A DNA stretch of 64,000 nucleotides from Betaproteobacteria bacterium (GTDB lineage Bacteria > Pseudomonadota > Gammaproteobacteria > Burkholderiales > Casimicrobiaceae): NCBI GenBank assembly GCA_016720425.1, contig JADKKQ010000012.1:1-64000 (forward strand), read 5' to 3'. Shown here in pieces: positions 35,217-44,848 of this stretch. Every line of letters begins with the position of its first letter. Position 1 is the stretch's first letter. The notes under the pieces are model-generated. The model made no database searches, was not told the origin of the DNA, and was given only the letters and a program-made list of their open reading frames with translations. The position numbers and the translations under genes are program-made.

Positions 35217-36083
35217 CTATTGCAGCGTCAGACGGGCGACGCTCTGGCGAATGTGCGGGGCGAGGTCGATCTTCCGGCCGTCGAGCGTGACGCTGACGTC
35301 GGCCGCGTTGCCGATGACGAGCTCGAACGGTCCCTGCCCGGACAGCACCTGGCGAGCGCCCGGGGTCATCATCGTCGACAGCAGGACACGACCGTTGCGG
35401 TCCCGCACCTCGGTCCACGAGTGGTCGCGGTAGGACAGCACCAGCTCGCGGTCGCCGGGCGGCGTGCCCGGCGTCGGCGTCGTTCCGGTCGCGGCCGGTT
35501 CGGCGGCGGCGACGGGGTTGGGCAGGGTCGTGACCGCGCCGGCGAGCGCCGGCGGCGCGACCGGAGGCTCCGCGACCGGGGTCGGCTCGGCGACCGGTTC
35601 GCGCGGGGGCGTCGCGACGGGGGCCGGCGGGCGCGTCGTGGCCGCGGGGCGCAGCAACTCGTAGGCGGCGCCCGCGGCGATGATCGCGATCAGCGTCAGC
35701 GGAATCGCCCAGCGGGTCCAGCCCGGCCGCGAATGCTGTGACAGCGGCAGTTCGCCGATCGACTGGGCGGTCGGGTGCAGCGTCGGTGCCGCGAGCCCGG
35801 AATCAGCGTTGCCGCCGGGCAGCGCGGCCAGCACGGCGTCGGCATCGAGCCTGACCAGGCGCGCGTAGTTGCGGACGAACCCGCGGACGAAGGTGCGCCC
35901 GGGCAGCAGCGCGAAGTCGTCGTCCTCCAGTGCCTTGACTTGGCGCGGCGCCAGCTTCAGCTGCTGCGCGACGGCGTCCAGCGACAGGCCGGCGCTTTCG
36001 CGGGCGGCGCGCAGCAGCGCACCCGCGGCGGCGGATCCGGCCGGTGCCGACGCCGGCGGCAGCTCGCGTTCGGGCGTGGTCAC
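35217..36083 (-). CDS. rodZ: Cytoskeletal protein RodZ
   Basis: Bitopic membrane protein of 288 residues that links MreB to the cell-wall elongation machinery. Residues 20-90 form an HTH_25 domain (LLRAARESAGLSLDAVAQQLKL); a membrane helix follows at about 127-146 (WAIPLTLIAIIAAGAAYELL), then a Pro/Ala/Thr periplasmic linker and the C-terminal DUF4115 domain (YRDHSWTEVRDRNGRVLL). The start is GTG at 36083, nine bases after GGAGG. That site and the GTG fall within the first 107-bp repeat unit; a short upstream frame ends in a TGA overlapping the GTG. Confidence 0.92.
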   Translation of the reverse strand: MTTPERELPPASAPAGSAAAGALLRAARESAGLSLDAVAQQLKLAPRQVKALEDDDFALLPGRTFVRGFVRNYARLVRLDADAVLAALPGGNADSGLAAPTLHPTAQSIGELPLSQHSRPGWTRWAIPLTLIAIIAAGAAYELLRPAATTRPPAPVATPPREPVAEPTPVAEPPVAPPALAGAVTTLPNPVAAAEPAATGTTPTPGTPPGDRELVLSYRDHSWTEVRDRNGRVLLSTMMTPGARQVLSGQGPFELVIGNAADVSVTLDGRKIDLAPHIRQSVARLTLQ

Positions 36084-36407
36084 TCGTCGGCCTCCGATCC
36101 TTGACTTTCAATCGCCATGCCACGGGGTCGGCCGACCTCGGTCGACCGGCGGCAGGCCCTGCGGGCTTTCGCTTCGCGCGCCGGTCTCACTCGTCGGCCT
36201 CCGATCCTTGATTGCGGATCGCCATGCCGGGGGGTCGGCCGACCTCGGTCGACCGGCGGCAGGCCCTGCGGGCTTTCGCTTCGCGCGCCGGTCTCACTCG
36301 TCGTCCTCCGATCCTTGATTGCGGATCGCCATGCCGGGGGGTCGGCCGACCTCGGTCGACCGGCGGCAGGCCGTGCGGGCTTTCGCTACGCGCGCCGGTC
36401 TCACTCG
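36080..36407 (-). repeat. Three tandem 107-bp repeats between pilF and rodZ
   Basis: Units begin at 36080, 36187 and 36294, with a further junction at 36401, each exactly 107 bp. The two units nearer pilF are almost identical; the one at rodZ differs near its middle. Read on the minus strand, each unit follows GAGTGA and contains ATGGCGATCCGCAATCAAGG, a 12-codon frame encoding MAIRNQGSEDDE or MAIESQGSEADE, ending again in GAGTGA. GGAGG inside the frame serves as rodZ ribosome site. A diverged copy follows iscX. Confidence 0.92.
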
Positions 36408-37216
36408 CAGGCCCCCGTGGCAATGGACTTGGTCTCCGGGGCGTCGGGATAGCGGTTGCGCAGCTGCGACACGTAGGAGAGCTCGGCCTGCGCGTCACCC
36501 TGCTTGCGCTCGATGCACATGCCGAGGTGCAGCGCTTCCGGCGGCGGGTTGGTTTCCTGCATGACGGTCTTCATCCAGCCCCTTGCGTCGTCGAAGCGCG
36601 ACGACTTGAAAGCGATCAGCGCCAGGTTGTAGGCGGCGGTCGCGTTGCCCGGCGAGACCTGCAGCGCGCGCCGGAAATAGGTCTCGGCCTGGGCCACATT
36701 GCCGATGGAGGCGCTGCACTTGCCGGCGTTGATCAGCGCGACGTCGGGCGACTTGTACAGAGGGTTGCGCAGCGCCGCCTCGAACTCGGGAATCGACTCG
36801 CGGGCCCGGCCGTTGGTGCACAGGTACCAGCCCCAGTTCTGGCGCGTCTCGGAGTCCTGCGGCGCGAGCTGCAGCGCGCGCTGGAAGTTTTCCTCGGCCC
36901 TGGGGTTTTCGCCGAGGAACGCGTAGACGAGGCCGAGCACGCTCCACGCGCGGGCGTTGGCCGGGTCGAGCTTCACCGCCTCGTTCAGCTCCTCGAGCGC
37001 GACGTCCATCCGTCCGCGCTCGAAGTAGCCGGCGCCCAGCTGCGCATGCAGCTGCGCCCGGTCCTGCGGCGAGACTTCCTGCTGCTTGACCGGGGGCAGC
37101 GTCGACTGCGGCGGCGGCACGTTCTCGGCGGATTGCTTCGACGCGCAGCCGGCGAGCAGCACGGCGAGCAGCGCCGCACCGGCCAGCGTGCGCGCAGGGC
37201 GTGGCAGCGGAATCAT
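36401..37216 (-). CDS. pilF: Type IV pilus assembly lipoprotein PilF (PilW)
   Basis: Outer-membrane lipoprotein pilotin of 271 residues needed for secretin (PilQ) multimer assembly. The signal peptide ends in a lipobox LLAGCAS (Cys about 23); TPR repeats cover about 50-240 (for example RGRMDVALEELNEAVKLDPANARAWSVLGLV). The ATG at 37216 has GGGAGG seven bases upstream and overlaps the rlmN stop. The rlmN-pilF-rodZ-ispG-hisS order is standard. No other pilus gene lies nearby. Confidence 0.92.
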   Translation of the reverse strand: MIPLPRPARTLAGAALLAVLLAGCASKQSAENVPPPQSTLPPVKQQEVSPQDRAQLHAQLGAGYFERGRMDVALEELNEAVKLDPANARAWSVLGLVYAFLGENPRAEENFQRALQLAPQDSETRQNWGWYLCTNGRARESIPEFEAALRNPLYKSPDVALINAGKCSASIGNVAQAETYFRRALQVSPGNATAAYNLALIAFKSSRFDDARGWMKTVMQETNPPPEALHLGMCIERKQGDAQAELSYVSQLRNRYPDAPETKSIATGACE

Positions 37217-38478
37217 GCGGTCCTCCCGGCACGCGCCGCGGCGCCCGCCGCCGGAAGCGCGACGGCGACCGGCTGCAGCCGCGCCAGGCGGCGCTTGCTG
37301 CGATCGTCGACCCGGCCGGCGAGCTGCCCGCACGCGGCGTCGATGTCGTCGCCGCGGGTCTTGCGGATGGTGGTGATCAGGCCGCCGTCCTGCAGCACTT
37401 TCTGGAACGCGAGCACGCGCGCACGCGGGCTGGTGCGGAAGTCAGACCCGGGGAACGGATTGAACGGGATCAGGTTGACCTTGCACGGCACGTCGGCCAC
37501 GCGGGCGAGCAGCGCCCGCGCCTGCGCGACCGAATCGTTGACGCCGTCGAGCATCACGTACTCGAAGGTGACGAAGTCGCGCGGCGCGCGCTCGAGGTAG
37601 CGGACGCAGGCGGGCAGCAGCTCGGCCAGCGGGTACTTGCGGTTGATCGGCACCAGCTGGTCGCGCAGCGCGTCGTCGGGCGCGTGCAGCGAGACGGCGA
37701 GCGCCACCGGACAGGCGTCGCGCAGCCGGTCGAGCGCGGGCACGAGGCCCGAGGTCGACAGCGTGACGCGGCGGCGCGACAGCCCGTAGGCGTTGTCGTC
37801 GAGGAAGACGCGCAATGCGGTGACGACGTGGTCGAAGTTGGCGAGCGGCTCGCCCATCCCCATCAGCACGACGTTGGTGATCGGCGCCCGGCCCTGCTCG
37901 ACCCAGGGACCCGTAGCGCCGTCGGCGAGCAGCGCGCGGTTGGCGTGCCACAGCTGGCCGATGATCTCCGCCGCCGTCAGGTTGCGGTTGAAACCCTGCT
38001 TGCCGGTCGAACAGAATGCGCAGTCGAGCGCGCAGCCCGCCTGCGAGGAGACGCAGAGCGTGCCGCGGTACCGCGTCCGAGCGCGGGGCGAGGGACCCGC
38101 GGAGCTGCGGAGGGCGATCGCGGTTGCGGTGTTCGCCGACTCGTCAAGGGCGGCTGGCGCGTCGTCGTCGAATGCATCGTCGCGATCGCCTTCGGGGATG
38201 TAGACCGCCTCGACCGCGTTGCCGCCGCCGACGTCGAGCAGCCACTTGCGCGTGCCGTCGGACGCCGTCGTGTCGCGGATCACCGTCGGGCCGCGGATCT
38301 CGGCGATCGCGGCGAGCTTCTCGCGCAGCGGGCGCGCGAGGTCGGTCATCGCGGCGACGTCGTCGGCGAAGCGTTGGTGCAGCCACTGCGACACCTGCCG
38401 GGCGCGGAACGGCTTCTCGCCCAATTCGGCGAAGAGGCGGGCGAGCCCGTCGGCGTCGAGGTCGAGCAGGTTGATCAC
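37213..38478 (-). CDS. rlmN: Dual-specificity 23S rRNA A2503 / tRNA A37 methyltransferase RlmN
   Basis: Radical SAM enzyme, 421 residues. The cluster motif CALDCAFC gives Cys 149, 153 and 156, and the catalytic cysteine lies near the C-terminus (GDDIDAACGQL). An insertion of about 38 residues (approximately 98-137), acidic then Ser/Pro/Arg-rich, sits between VYIPEGDR and RGTLCVSSQAGC, where most RlmN proteins join directly; the frame is kept. The start is GTG at 38478 (MINLLDLDADGLARLF). It overlaps pilF by four bases. Confidence 0.95.
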   Translation of the reverse strand: MINLLDLDADGLARLFAELGEKPFRARQVSQWLHQRFADDVAAMTDLARPLREKLAAIAEIRGPTVIRDTTASDGTRKWLLDVGGGNAVEAVYIPEGDRDDAFDDDAPAALDESANTATAIALRSSAGPSPRARTRYRGTLCVSSQAGCALDCAFCSTGKQGFNRNLTAAEIIGQLWHANRALLADGATGPWVEQGRAPITNVVLMGMGEPLANFDHVVTALRVFLDDNAYGLSRRRVTLSTSGLVPALDRLRDACPVALAVSLHAPDDALRDQLVPINRKYPLAELLPACVRYLERAPRDFVTFEYVMLDGVNDSVAQARALLARVADVPCKVNLIPFNPFPGSDFRTSPRARVLAFQKVLQDGGLITTIRKTRGDDIDAACGQLAGRVDDRSKRRLARLQPVAVALPAAGAAARAGRTA

Positions 38479-38509
38479 GGGCAAAGGGGTCCGGGGTGGC
38501 AAAGAGCGG

Positions 38510-38935
38510 TCAGCGCGCGTAGACGGCGAGCGCCGGGAAGAAGTAGGCGATCTCGACCGCCGCGGTCTCGGGTCCGTCGGAGCCGTGGACCGCATTGGCG
38601 TCGATCGACTCGGCGAAGTCGGCGCGGATGGTGCCGGCGGCGGCCTTCTTCGGGTCGGTCGCACCCATCAGGTCGCGGTTCTTGGCGATCGCGCCTTCGC
38701 CTTCGAGCACCTGGATCATCACCGGCCCCGACATCATGAAATCGACCAGATCCTTGAAAAAGGGCCGCTGGCGGTGCACCGCGTAAAAGCCCTCGGCCTC
38801 GGACCGCGACAGCCAGCGCATCTGCGCGGCGACGATCCGCAGGCCGTTGGTCTCGAAGCGCGAGTAGATTTTGCCGATGAGGTTCTTGGCCACGGCATCG
38901 GGTTTGATGATGGAAAGCGTGCGTTCGACCGCCAT
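38510..38935 (-). CDS. ndk: Nucleoside diphosphate kinase
   Basis: Transfers the gamma phosphate between nucleoside triphosphates and diphosphates, 141 residues. The phosphorylated histidine is His 117 in NAVHGSDGPETA, and the N-terminus MAVERTLSIIKPDAVAKN is diagnostic. GGAG lies seven bases before the ATG. It heads the ndk-rlmN-pilF run, 31 bp before rlmN, downstream of the TRAP-operon terminator. Confidence 0.98.
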   Translation of the reverse strand: MAVERTLSIIKPDAVAKNLIGKIYSRFETNGLRIVAAQMRWLSRSEAEGFYAVHRQRPFFKDLVDFMMSGPVMIQVLEGEGAIAKNRDLMGATDPKKAAAGTIRADFAESIDANAVHGSDGPETAAVEIAYFFPALAVYAR

Positions 38936-39035
38936 GTTTGTGCTCCGACAGGATAATTGCGAGTAAATTCAAAATTATAGCATGTCCGATCGGCGCCGCG
39001 AGTGTCCGGCCGCGGCGCAGAGGCCGTGGCGCCGC

Positions 39036-39063
39036 CAAGAAAAAGCCCGGCCGAAGCCGGGCT
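39036..39063 (-). terminator. Rho-independent terminator of the TRAP transporter operon
   Basis: On the minus strand AGCCCGGC and GCCGGGCT (39063-39056 and 39051-39044) form an 8-bp stem with a TTCG loop, followed by TTTTTCTT. It lies 22 bases after the dctM stop. Confidence 0.9.
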
Positions 39064-39085
39064 CGATCGGGCGCGGGGCGTTGGC

Positions 39086-40366
39086 TCAGGGCATCAGCAG
39101 GTTCGGCAGCCAGAGGGTGATGGCCGGCACGTAGGTGATCAGCAGCAGGAACAGCAGCATCACCAGGATCCACGGCGCGCAGGCCTTGGTCACCTCGGTC
39201 AGCCCCATGTTCGCGATGCCCGAGGCGACGTAGAGATTGAGGCCCACCGGCGGCGTGATCATGCCGATCTCCATGTTGACGGTCATCAGGATGCCGAGGT
39301 GGATCGGGTCGATGCCGAGCTTCATCGCCACCGGGAAGAGAATCGGCGCGGTGATCAGCAGGATCGACGACGGCTCCATGAAGTTCCCGGCGATCAGCAG
39401 CAGGACGTTGACGACCATCAGGAACATCCACGGCGACAGCCCCATGTCGTTGATCCACGCCGCCAGGCTCTGCGGGATCTGCTCGGAGGTGAGCAGGAAC
39501 GAGAACAGCACCGCGTTGGTGATGATGTAGAGGATCATCGCCGACAGGTTGGCCGAATCGAGCAGCACCTTGGGCACCTGCTTCAGCGTCAGGTCCTTGT
39601 AGACGTAGACGGAGACGAAGAACGCGTAGGCGGCGCTCATCGCCGCCGCCTCGGTCGGCGTGAAGATGCCGGAGTAGATGCCGCCGATGACCACGACGAC
39701 CAGCGCCAGTCCCCAGAAGCTCTCGCGGAACGCGGCGACCATCTCGGCGAGGCTCGCCCTGGGCATCCGCGGGTAGTTGCGCTTCTTGGCCACCGCCCAG
39801 GTGACCGACAGCAGCAGCGCGGCGAGCAACAGCCCGGGGACGATGCCGGCGATGAACAGCTTGCCGATCGACGAGTTGGTCGACACCGCGTAGATGACCA
39901 TGACGATCGACGGCGGGATCAGGATGCCCAGCCCACCCGCGGTGCCGATGACACCGACGCCGAATTTCATCGGGTAGCCCTGCTTGACCATCGCCGGCAG
40001 CAGGATCGAGCCGATGGCGACCACGGTGGCCGGGCTCGAGCCCGACACCGCGGCGAACAGCGCGCAGGCGAGCACGCCGCCCAGCGCCAGGCCGCCGTGC
40101 AGGTGCCCGACCATCGCGGTGGCGAAGCGGATCATCCGCTTGGCGACGCCGCCGTGGGTGAGGAAGTTGCCGGCGAGGATGAAGAACGGGATCGCCATGA
40201 TCTCGAACTTCTCGATGCCGGTGAAGAGCTTCAGCGCCACCGATTCCAGCGGCACCTGCGTCATCGTGAACAGGAACGACAGGACGGTGAGGCCGAGCGC
40301 GATCGAGATCGGCATCCCGGTGATCATCAGGGCGCACAGCAGCCCGAAGATGACGAGGCCGGTCAT
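39086..40366 (-). CDS. dctM: TRAP transporter large permease DctM
   Basis: Ion-coupled TRAP permease of 426 residues with about 12 membrane helices, for example GLVIFGLLCALMITGMPISIALGL and PWILVMLLFLLLITYVPAITLWL. The family signature GSSPATVVAIGSILLPAM and PPSIVMVIYAV are present. Overlaps dctQ by four bases. With DctQ and DctP it imports a carboxylate-type solute using a sodium or proton gradient; the substrate is not deducible. Confidence 0.94.
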   Translation of the reverse strand: MTGLVIFGLLCALMITGMPISIALGLTVLSFLFTMTQVPLESVALKLFTGIEKFEIMAIPFFILAGNFLTHGGVAKRMIRFATAMVGHLHGGLALGGVLACALFAAVSGSSPATVVAIGSILLPAMVKQGYPMKFGVGVIGTAGGLGILIPPSIVMVIYAVSTNSSIGKLFIAGIVPGLLLAALLLSVTWAVAKKRNYPRMPRASLAEMVAAFRESFWGLALVVVVIGGIYSGIFTPTEAAAMSAAYAFFVSVYVYKDLTLKQVPKVLLDSANLSAMILYIITNAVLFSFLLTSEQIPQSLAAWINDMGLSPWMFLMVVNVLLLIAGNFMEPSSILLITAPILFPVAMKLGIDPIHLGILMTVNMEIGMITPPVGLNLYVASGIANMGLTEVTKACAPWILVMLLFLLLITYVPAITLWLPNLLMP

Positions 40367-40980
40367 GGCCGGCTCTCCGGCTTGACGTCAGCGGGGTGGA
40401 GGTCCGAGGGCAGTTTCGCCCACTCGGTCGCGTCCTCCTTGTCGATGCCCTCGACGTGGCCGTGGTCGGCGTGCGGCAGGTGCCCGGTCCTGATGAAGCT
40501 CCAGGTCACCTGCAGGAAGCGGTAGCACATCAGGTAGGAGCCGAGCGGAATGCACAGGTAGACCAGCCACTTCGGCGCCTCGAGGTCGGCCGAGACCTGG
40601 TCGGTGTGGAAGAGCTCCCAGACGAAGTGCGCGCCGAAGCTGCCGATGATGCCGGTGAACAGCGCCCCGGCCAGCAGCCCGAAGATGACGAACTTGGCGC
40701 GCACCCGGTCGGACAGCGCGTTGATCAGCACGTCGACGCCGACGTGGATGCCGGTGCGCACGCCGTAGGCGGCGCCGAACTTGGCCATCCAGACGAACAT
40801 GAAGATGCACAGTTCCTGCGCCCAGCCCATGTGGATGCCGAGCAGGAAGTCCTGGACGCCGGGGATCGGCATGCCGGACGCGTAGCGGTGCAGCACGGCG
40901 ACGAAGATGATCACCGTCGCGGCGCCGATGAGGAAGGTGATGATCCATTCCTCGAGATGGTCGAGGGCGCGATTGAGCAT
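40363..40980 (-). CDS. dctQ: TRAP transporter small permease DctQ
   Basis: A 205-residue protein with four membrane helices (WIITFLIGAATVIIFVAVLHRY; GWAQELCIFMFVWMAKFGAAYGV; FVIFGLLAGALFTGIIGSFG; KWLVYLCIPLGSYLMCYRFL) and the family motif RTGIHVGVDVL. A hydrophilic C-terminal tail of about 35 residues is cytoplasmic. It lies 83 bp after dctP and is coupled to dctM (ATGA). Confidence 0.93.
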   Translation of the reverse strand: MLNRALDHLEEWIITFLIGAATVIIFVAVLHRYASGMPIPGVQDFLLGIHMGWAQELCIFMFVWMAKFGAAYGVRTGIHVGVDVLINALSDRVRAKFVIFGLLAGALFTGIIGSFGAHFVWELFHTDQVSADLEAPKWLVYLCIPLGSYLMCYRFLQVTWSFIRTGHLPHADHGHVEGIDKEDATEWAKLPSDLHPADVKPESRP

Positions 40981-41063
40981 CTTCCGGTCTCCTCCCGGTC
41001 GGCGGAACGGCTAGTACGAAACGGGCGCCCGCCGCGGGGGCGGGCGTCCGGTGCGGCAGGCTC

Positions 41064-42074
41064 TCAGTCGGCCTTGAAGCCGGTTTCCTTGTAGAACGCC
41101 TGGATCGTGTCCTTGCCGATCCGGCTTTCCATGTCCTTGTGCACGGCGATCATCGCCTTCTTCCACGCGGCGCGTTCCTCCGCGGTCGGCACGTAGACGT
41201 TCGTCTTGCCCGAAGCCTTGATCTTTTCCAGCGACTGGTCGTTCTCCAGCTTGGCGATCGAGTTCGCGTACTTGGTCGCCTCGGCCATCGCCGCCTCGAG
41301 TTCCTTGCGCACGTCGGCCGGCAGGCCGTCCCAGAACTTCTTGTTGGCGATCACCGCGTAGCCGAGGTAGCCGTGGTCGGTGACGATCGCGTGCTTCTGC
41401 ACCTCGTGCATCTTCTGCGTGAACATGTTCGACGGCGGGTTCTCGGTGCCGTCGACGACGCCGGTCTGCAGCGCCTGGTAGACCTCGGAGAACGCCATCG
41501 TCTGCGGAATGCCGCCCACCGCGCGCATCTGCGCCTCGAGCACCTTCGACGACTGGATGCGCAGCTTCTGGCCCTTGATGTCGGCGGGAAGCTTCAGCGG
41601 CTTGTTGGCGGAGAGCACCTTGAAGCCGTTGTCCCAGTAGGCGAGGCCGACGATGCCCTTGGGCTCGAGCTTCTTGAACAGCGCCATGCCGGCCGGTCCG
41701 CCGGTCACCTTGTGCAGCTCGTCGAAGTTGTCGAACATGAACGGCAGGTCGAACACCTCGAACTCGCGCACGCCCAGCGGGCCGAACTTGGCCAGCGACG
41801 GGGCGAGCATCTGCACCGAACCCAGCGACAGCGCTTCCATCTCCTCGCCGTCCTTGTAGAGCTGCGAGTTGGGATAGACCTCGATCTTGACCTTGCCCTT
41901 CAGCCGCGCCTCGGCGAGCTCCTTGAACTTCTCGGCGCCCTTGCCTTTCGGCGTGTCGGGCGCGACGACGTGGCTGAACTTGATGACGATCGGCGCCTGC
42001 GCGAGCGCGGTGCCGGCGGCGAACACCGCCGACGTCGCCAGGGCCAGGACCAAACGGAAAGGCGTGAACTTCAT
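41064..42074 (-). CDS. dctP: TRAP transporter substrate-binding protein DctP
   Basis: Periplasmic binding protein of 336 residues. Signal peptide MKFTPFRLVLALATSAVFAAGTALA; mature part begins IVIKFSHVVAPDTPKGKGAEKF, typical of C4-dicarboxylate-type DctP. The ligand arginine lies in GQKLRIQSSKVLEAQMRAVGG, and the dimer/contact segment TGVVDGTENPPSNMF is seen. AGGAGG precedes the ATG at the correct distance. First gene of the dctPQM operon. It is unrelated at close level to the orphan DctP at 5822-6952. Confidence 0.94.
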   Translation of the reverse strand: MKFTPFRLVLALATSAVFAAGTALAQAPIVIKFSHVVAPDTPKGKGAEKFKELAEARLKGKVKIEVYPNSQLYKDGEEMEALSLGSVQMLAPSLAKFGPLGVREFEVFDLPFMFDNFDELHKVTGGPAGMALFKKLEPKGIVGLAYWDNGFKVLSANKPLKLPADIKGQKLRIQSSKVLEAQMRAVGGIPQTMAFSEVYQALQTGVVDGTENPPSNMFTQKMHEVQKHAIVTDHGYLGYAVIANKKFWDGLPADVRKELEAAMAEATKYANSIAKLENDQSLEKIKASGKTNVYVPTAEERAAWKKAMIAVHKDMESRIGKDTIQAFYKETGFKAD

Positions 42075-42176
42075 GACATCCTCCTGTGAAGCAACGAAGA
42101 AAAAAAACGCTTCGCCGGCCGCGATTCTTGTCGTCGATCGCCCTGCGGCGCAGGGGGGCAGCCCGTGCTGCCCGTG

Positions 42177-42205
42177 ATTAGGCAGACAACCGCCAAGCCT
42201 GTCAA
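42177..42205 (-). promoter_or_regulatory. Candidate sigma-70 promoter of dctPQM
   Basis: Perfect TTGACA (42205-42200) and CCTAAT (42182-42177, four of six bases) with a 17-base spacer, about 100 bases upstream of the dctP start. No recognisable operator beside it. Confidence 0.5.
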
Positions 42206-42258
42206 CCGAATCCCATGCGGCGAGGGCGGGCTTGCCGGGGTCCGCGCGCCGCGTGCTG

Positions 42259-42290
42259 TTCGTCGCCAAAGAACGGGTATTGGCGACGAA
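42259..42290. repeat. 11-bp perfect inverted repeat between tilS and dctP
   Basis: TTCGTCGCCAA (42259-42269) and TTGGCGACGAA (42280-42290) around a ten-base loop. There is no T tract on either side, so it is not a standard intrinsic terminator. It could be an operator for the dctP promoter, an mRNA hairpin ending the tilS transcript, or chance. Confidence 0.55.
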
Positions 42291-42321
42291 GGCGGCAAAC
42301 GGCGCGACAAGTTGCCGCAGG

Positions 42322-43749
42322 CTAACCCGCAATCCCGCCCTCCGGATTGACGGGCATCAAGCTTTGCCGCGGTTGCGGCAGCCACACGAGCTCGACCCCA
42401 GGATCCTCGCCGGCCGCGGCGAACCCCGGGTCGACGCCGACGCCGGGAACGGCGACCAGCGCATCGCCGCAATACAACAGCGGCCAGCCTTCCCGCTGCC
42501 AGGTGGGGACGCCCTGTTGCTGGAACAGGTGGGTGAGCAGCTGCCGCGGGCGTCCCGGGCCCGGGCGCAGCCGCTCGCCGCCCTGGCGCGGACGAACGAG
42601 GAGTGACCCGGACGCCAAGCCGTCGCCGGCCAGGCCGCGACCGCGCGCGCTGGCGAAGACCAGGCGCCCGTGCGGCAGGACGACCTCGCTCTCGCCGTTC
42701 CAGCGCCGCTCGGTCCAGCGCGCCGCCGGCGCGTGGACGACGATCCGCCGGTGGTGGATGCCGACTTCCAGGCCCTCGTGGACGAGGCGCACGCGCGCGT
42801 CGGCGGCGGCGCCCACCAGCTGCCGCAGCATGGCGTCGAGGCGATCGGCGGACGGCGCCGCGAGATCGTGGCGCCGCAGAAACCAGCGCAGCAGGTTGCG
42901 CGCACGGTGCTCGCCACCGGCGGCAAGCGCGACGAGGCGCGCGCATTCGAGCGTCGGCCCGTCGACCGGATCGAACCCGAGCGCGCCCTGCGCGTCGATC
43001 GCGGCGAGTTCGTCGGCGAGCCGTGCGGCATCGGCCTGGTGTGCGGCCGCGCGCAGCAGCGTCTGCGGATAGCCGGGAAAGGCGCGTGCCAGCCGCGGCG
43101 TGATCTCGGTGCGCAGGTAGTTGCGGCGGATGCGGACGTCGGCGTTGGACTCGTCGTCGATCCAGTCGAGGCGGCGCGCGCGCGCGGCCGCCAGCAGCGT
43201 CGACCGCGGCAGGGCGAGCAGCGGGCGCAACAGCAGCGGGCCGTGCCGCGGCGCGCGCTGCGCGCCCATCGCCGCGAGTCCCGCCGGCCCGGCGCCGCGC
43301 AGCAACTGCAGCAGCAGCGTCTCCGCCTGGTCGTCGGCGTGATGGGCGAGGGCCACGGCGTCGACGCCGAGCGTGGCGAAGGCGGCGTAGCGCGCCGCGC
43401 GGGCGGCGGCCTCGAGACTGCGGCCCGGCTCGCGGGCGATCGCGACGCGCGCCTGCACCAGCGGCAGCGACCGCGCGGCGCAGGCCGTCGCACAGAATGC
43501 CGCCCATGCATCGGCGTGCGGCGACAACCCGTGGTGGACGTGCACCGCCGACGCGACGACGCCGATGTCCGCGGCGAGTTCGGCCAGCACGTCGAGCAGC
43601 AGCATCGAGTCGCCGCCGCCCGACAGCGCGACCGCGACGCGCGGCGCGAGGGCGCCGCCGGGGGTCACGCCGTCGCGGCAGCGGCGCAGCGCCTCTGCCA
43701 CCGCATCGCGGACGGCGTCGACCGGCGAAGGCTGCGCGCGCCGGGTCAT
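42322..43749 (-). CDS. tilS: tRNA(Ile)-lysidine synthetase TilS
   Basis: Converts C34 of tRNA-Ile(CAU) to lysidine with ATP, so the tRNA reads AUA. The PP-loop SGGGDS is at 43-48, with HHGLSPHADAW and the AHHADDQAETLLLQLLRGAG segment after it; C-terminal TilS domains follow (GERLRPGPGRPRQLLTHLFQQQGVP). Length 475 residues is normal. It lies 49 bp after accA, the usual betaproteobacterial accA-tilS pair. Confidence 0.95.
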   Translation of the reverse strand: MTRRAQPSPVDAVRDAVAEALRRCRDGVTPGGALAPRVAVALSGGGDSMLLLDVLAELAADIGVVASAVHVHHGLSPHADAWAAFCATACAARSLPLVQARVAIAREPGRSLEAAARAARYAAFATLGVDAVALAHHADDQAETLLLQLLRGAGPAGLAAMGAQRAPRHGPLLLRPLLALPRSTLLAAARARRLDWIDDESNADVRIRRNYLRTEITPRLARAFPGYPQTLLRAAAHQADAARLADELAAIDAQGALGFDPVDGPTLECARLVALAAGGEHRARNLLRWFLRRHDLAAPSADRLDAMLRQLVGAAADARVRLVHEGLEVGIHHRRIVVHAPAARWTERRWNGESEVVLPHGRLVFASARGRGLAGDGLASGSLLVRPRQGGERLRPGPGRPRQLLTHLFQQQGVPTWQREGWPLLYCGDALVAVPGVGVDPGFAAAGEDPGVELVWLPQPRQSLMPVNPEGGIAG

Positions 43750-43798
43750 CGGCGCCGGCAGCGCCCGGGAGCGTCGACGCCGGAGTCGCGCCGCACCA

Positions 43799-44767
<969 letters not shown>

Positions 44768-44848
44768 GGCGGCGGCAACGGGGATCCGATGGCGGGCATC
44801 ATAGCGCATCGCCGCCGGGGGCCGTGGCGCGCGGGCCGCGCGGGGGGC

